Of a DNA stretch of 64,000 bases, positions 62,701-64,000 are shown piece after piece. The notes beneath the pieces were generated by a model, which saw only the letters and a program-made list of their open reading frames with translations, did not search any database and had not been told where the DNA came from. This DNA is from Lewinellaceae bacterium (lineage in GTDB: Bacteria > Bacteroidota > Bacteroidia > Chitinophagales > Saprospiraceae), in the NCBI GenBank assembly GCA_016710765.1, contig JADJUJ010000012.1:124001-188000 (forward strand), written 5' to 3'. The position numbers and the translations under genes were made by a program. Every line of letters starts with the position of its first letter. Position 1 is the stretch's first letter.

Positions 62701-64000
62701 CCAACGGCGTACACGTTTTTCATCATCAGGTCCCAGATAGGGAACTTAACGTTGGCCGTGGTGCTTTTCAGCATTTTAACGAACAGTACGTTTTGGTTCA
62801 GGGAGTCGCCTGAAGGCACGTCACTGGTAAATTCACCAATCTTGTAGGGTGTACCGTTGTAGGTATACTCCACAGCCACACCCACTACCTGATCGGGCTG
62901 CACATTGAGGTTGATGGAAACAAAGCCGAGTTGGTCGTTGTACACATACTCTGAAGAAGAGAGCAAACGGGCACGCACCTTTTCAAAATCCTGGATTTGC
63001 TTCAGGTTGTAGTTGTTGGTCAGGCGCGAAACGATCTGATCGGAGAAACGCAGACTCGGATCGCCGGCCAGTTGTGCTGAAATATCGGGATAAAGGCTGT
63101 TGTTTTCATTGGTTGGCAGGCCCTGTCCTTTGATGTCCTTTTTGGGAGGAGAAGGATACTCCAGATTGGTATTGTAAGGATGCGGCTCTGCGAGGTCGGT
63201 CAGGGCCACGATATCGCGCACGTTTTCGGTGGCCAGCCGGTCGTTGGTTAGCCATACTTCCATACGCGTGATGGTGAACAACGACTGTGGTACCGGCAGG
63301 CATTTGAGGTTGCTTTCAAATTCTCCACGGTTCCACTGGCTGATCAGGAAGTGACGGTTCTCGTCGTACTCATCTATGGGCACGTTGAACTGCTGCACCT
63401 GTGAGCCGCCCTGGATGTTGAGTTGTTGTTGTTTCGAACGCTGTTGGGCACCGACGAAAGTGGTGCGCAAGTGGCCAAATTTCATCTCTACCTTGGCGCC
63501 AAAGAGGTTTTGGGCGCCTTTGATGAGGTTGGAGCGAAGCGGCATAGACACGTTACCGGCCTCAATATTCTGGATGATTTCGTCTTCTGAAAAGCCTTTG
63601 GTATCGTAATTCAGCTTCATTTGGTTGTCGAAATCGAAGGTAGCCTGGGTATTGTAATTGAAGTTGAGGTTGAGTTTTTCACCGATTTTTCCCGTTGCGC
63701 TCATGTTGATGTCCATGTCGAAATCAAAATTGCCGTTGCGCTGCTGACGAAGGGTCAGGATGGGATTCTCAATTTTCTGGTAATCAAAGCCAAACGTCAG
63801 GTTGATGTTGCCTTGTGGGCGAATATCAACGTTGGTGCCGCCAAAAAGCCTGTCGATAAGGGTGTTTTTAATCTCCAGTCCTGCTATTGGGTCACCCACG
63901 CCGGCGCTGCCGCTGGAAGCGCTGGTGACACCCTGCAAGCGGTCGAAGTAGTCTTGCTGTTGCTTTTGTTCCCGCCATTTCACGTAATCATCAAAGGTCA
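56788..64000 (-). CDS. sprA: T9SS translocon protein SprA/Sov, partial (N-terminus beyond window), one frameshift
   Basis: About 2400 codons of the giant outer-membrane barrel through which T9SS cargo leaves the cell; also called Sov, and needed for gliding in flavobacteria. Hallmarks include 'NINLTFGFDYQKIENPILTLRQQRNGNFDFDMDINMSATG', 'LNFNYNTQATFDFDNQMKLNYDTKGFSEDEIIQNIEAGNVSMPL', 'YEIDYNIGRIKILNDAIL' and a C-terminal 'FTLN' beta-signal-like end. The frame breaks at a CC pair (62274-62275): one side ends '...SSEISWEPSTFRAALFG', the other continues 'LGTFNLPRGSVRVSAGGRQLVEGSDYE'. One added base joins them. The Gly/Ala-rich low-complexity insertion at 58230-58525 is unusual. The left part lies beyond 64000, and the GTG near 63983 is not a start. 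Confidence 0.92.
58230..58525 (-). repeat. Low-complexity Gly/Ala/Asp-rich insertion within sprA
   Basis: About 95 residues of Gly, Ala, Pro, Asp, Asn, Lys and Arg, with 'GPAGPAGRNGRAGG' and 'GGDDASPGGGGVDGRNPGG' segments, interrupt a beta-rich region. The DNA is markedly G/C-rich compared with its flanks. It probably forms an extended surface or periplasmic loop. Confidence 0.7.

Overview
The window is chromosomal DNA of a Bacteroidota bacterium, most likely of the Saprospiria (Saprospiraceae-like); that rank is an inference. Evidence includes proteins with type IX secretion (T9SS) C-terminal sorting domains, a SprA/Sov-type T9SS translocon gene at the right edge, DUF4397, DUF5723, DUF4956 and DUF3109 families, TAnnTTTG-type promoters, and a general lack of Shine-Dalgarno sequences. 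No phage, plasmid, CRISPR array, tRNA or intact insertion sequence was seen.

Layout. 0-3 kb: a secreted LVIVD-repeat protein cut by the window edge (-), a frameshifted GyrI-like gene (+) and a sensor kinase (-). 2.9-7.7 kb (+): crtI and crtB (phytoene desaturase and synthase), an ATP-grasp ligase of the PGM1 type, and phosphatidylserine decarboxylase. 8-12.9 kb (-): a 1603-residue secreted protein built of seven DUF4397 units, three of them nearly identical 645-bp tandem copies. 13-18 kb: tpiA (-), an XRE/ScfR-like regulator (+), a DUF3109 protein (+) and an M23 peptidase (-). 18-22.7 kb (-): an operon for a two-subunit 2-oxoacid:ferredoxin oxidoreductase and a GltD-like FAD/Fe-S oxidoreductase. 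22.8-26.5 kb: a GlmM-type mutase (+), a cysteine desulfurase (+) and a broken lipoprotein esterase (-). 26.6-36.3 kb: a small transposon-like element, a 1234-residue histidine kinase (-), RNase P RNA (+), recN (-), a lipoprotein (-), xerC/D (-), rpsU (-) and a histone-deacetylase-like gene (-). 36.4-47.6 kb: a secreted subtilase (-), TerC (+), a small charged protein (+), an S9 oligopeptidase (-), a TPR/LytS-type kinase (+) and a PiT phosphate transporter (+). 47.6-48.6 kb: a gene-free stretch of inverted repeats. 48.6-52.2 kb (+): a lamin-tail protein, a truncated DUF4956 membrane protein, an HlyD-like adaptor and a TolC-like outer membrane protein. 52.3-64 kb (-): a DUF5723 barrel, an M16 peptidase, an amidohydrolase and sprA.

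How the genes connect. sprA encodes the outer-membrane channel through which the DUF4397 protein and the subtilase would be exported. The lamin-tail protein would be a third substrate, but it has lost its last residues. crtI/crtB feed carotenoid synthesis and psd makes phosphatidylethanolamine, so that cluster serves the envelope. The HlyD/TolC pair looks like an export conduit with no ordinary inner-membrane pump; DUF4956 is the only candidate partner, and it is missing its N-terminal half.

A striking feature is the number of broken reading frames: eight single-base frameshifts in six genes, mostly at short homopolymers, plus one in-frame stop. Several lie in core genes (recN, sprA), so uncorrected sequencing or assembly error is the leading explanation. 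At least five short inverted-repeat elements of about 100-215 bp lie between genes. One has perfect 18-bp ends and a 9-bp target duplication.
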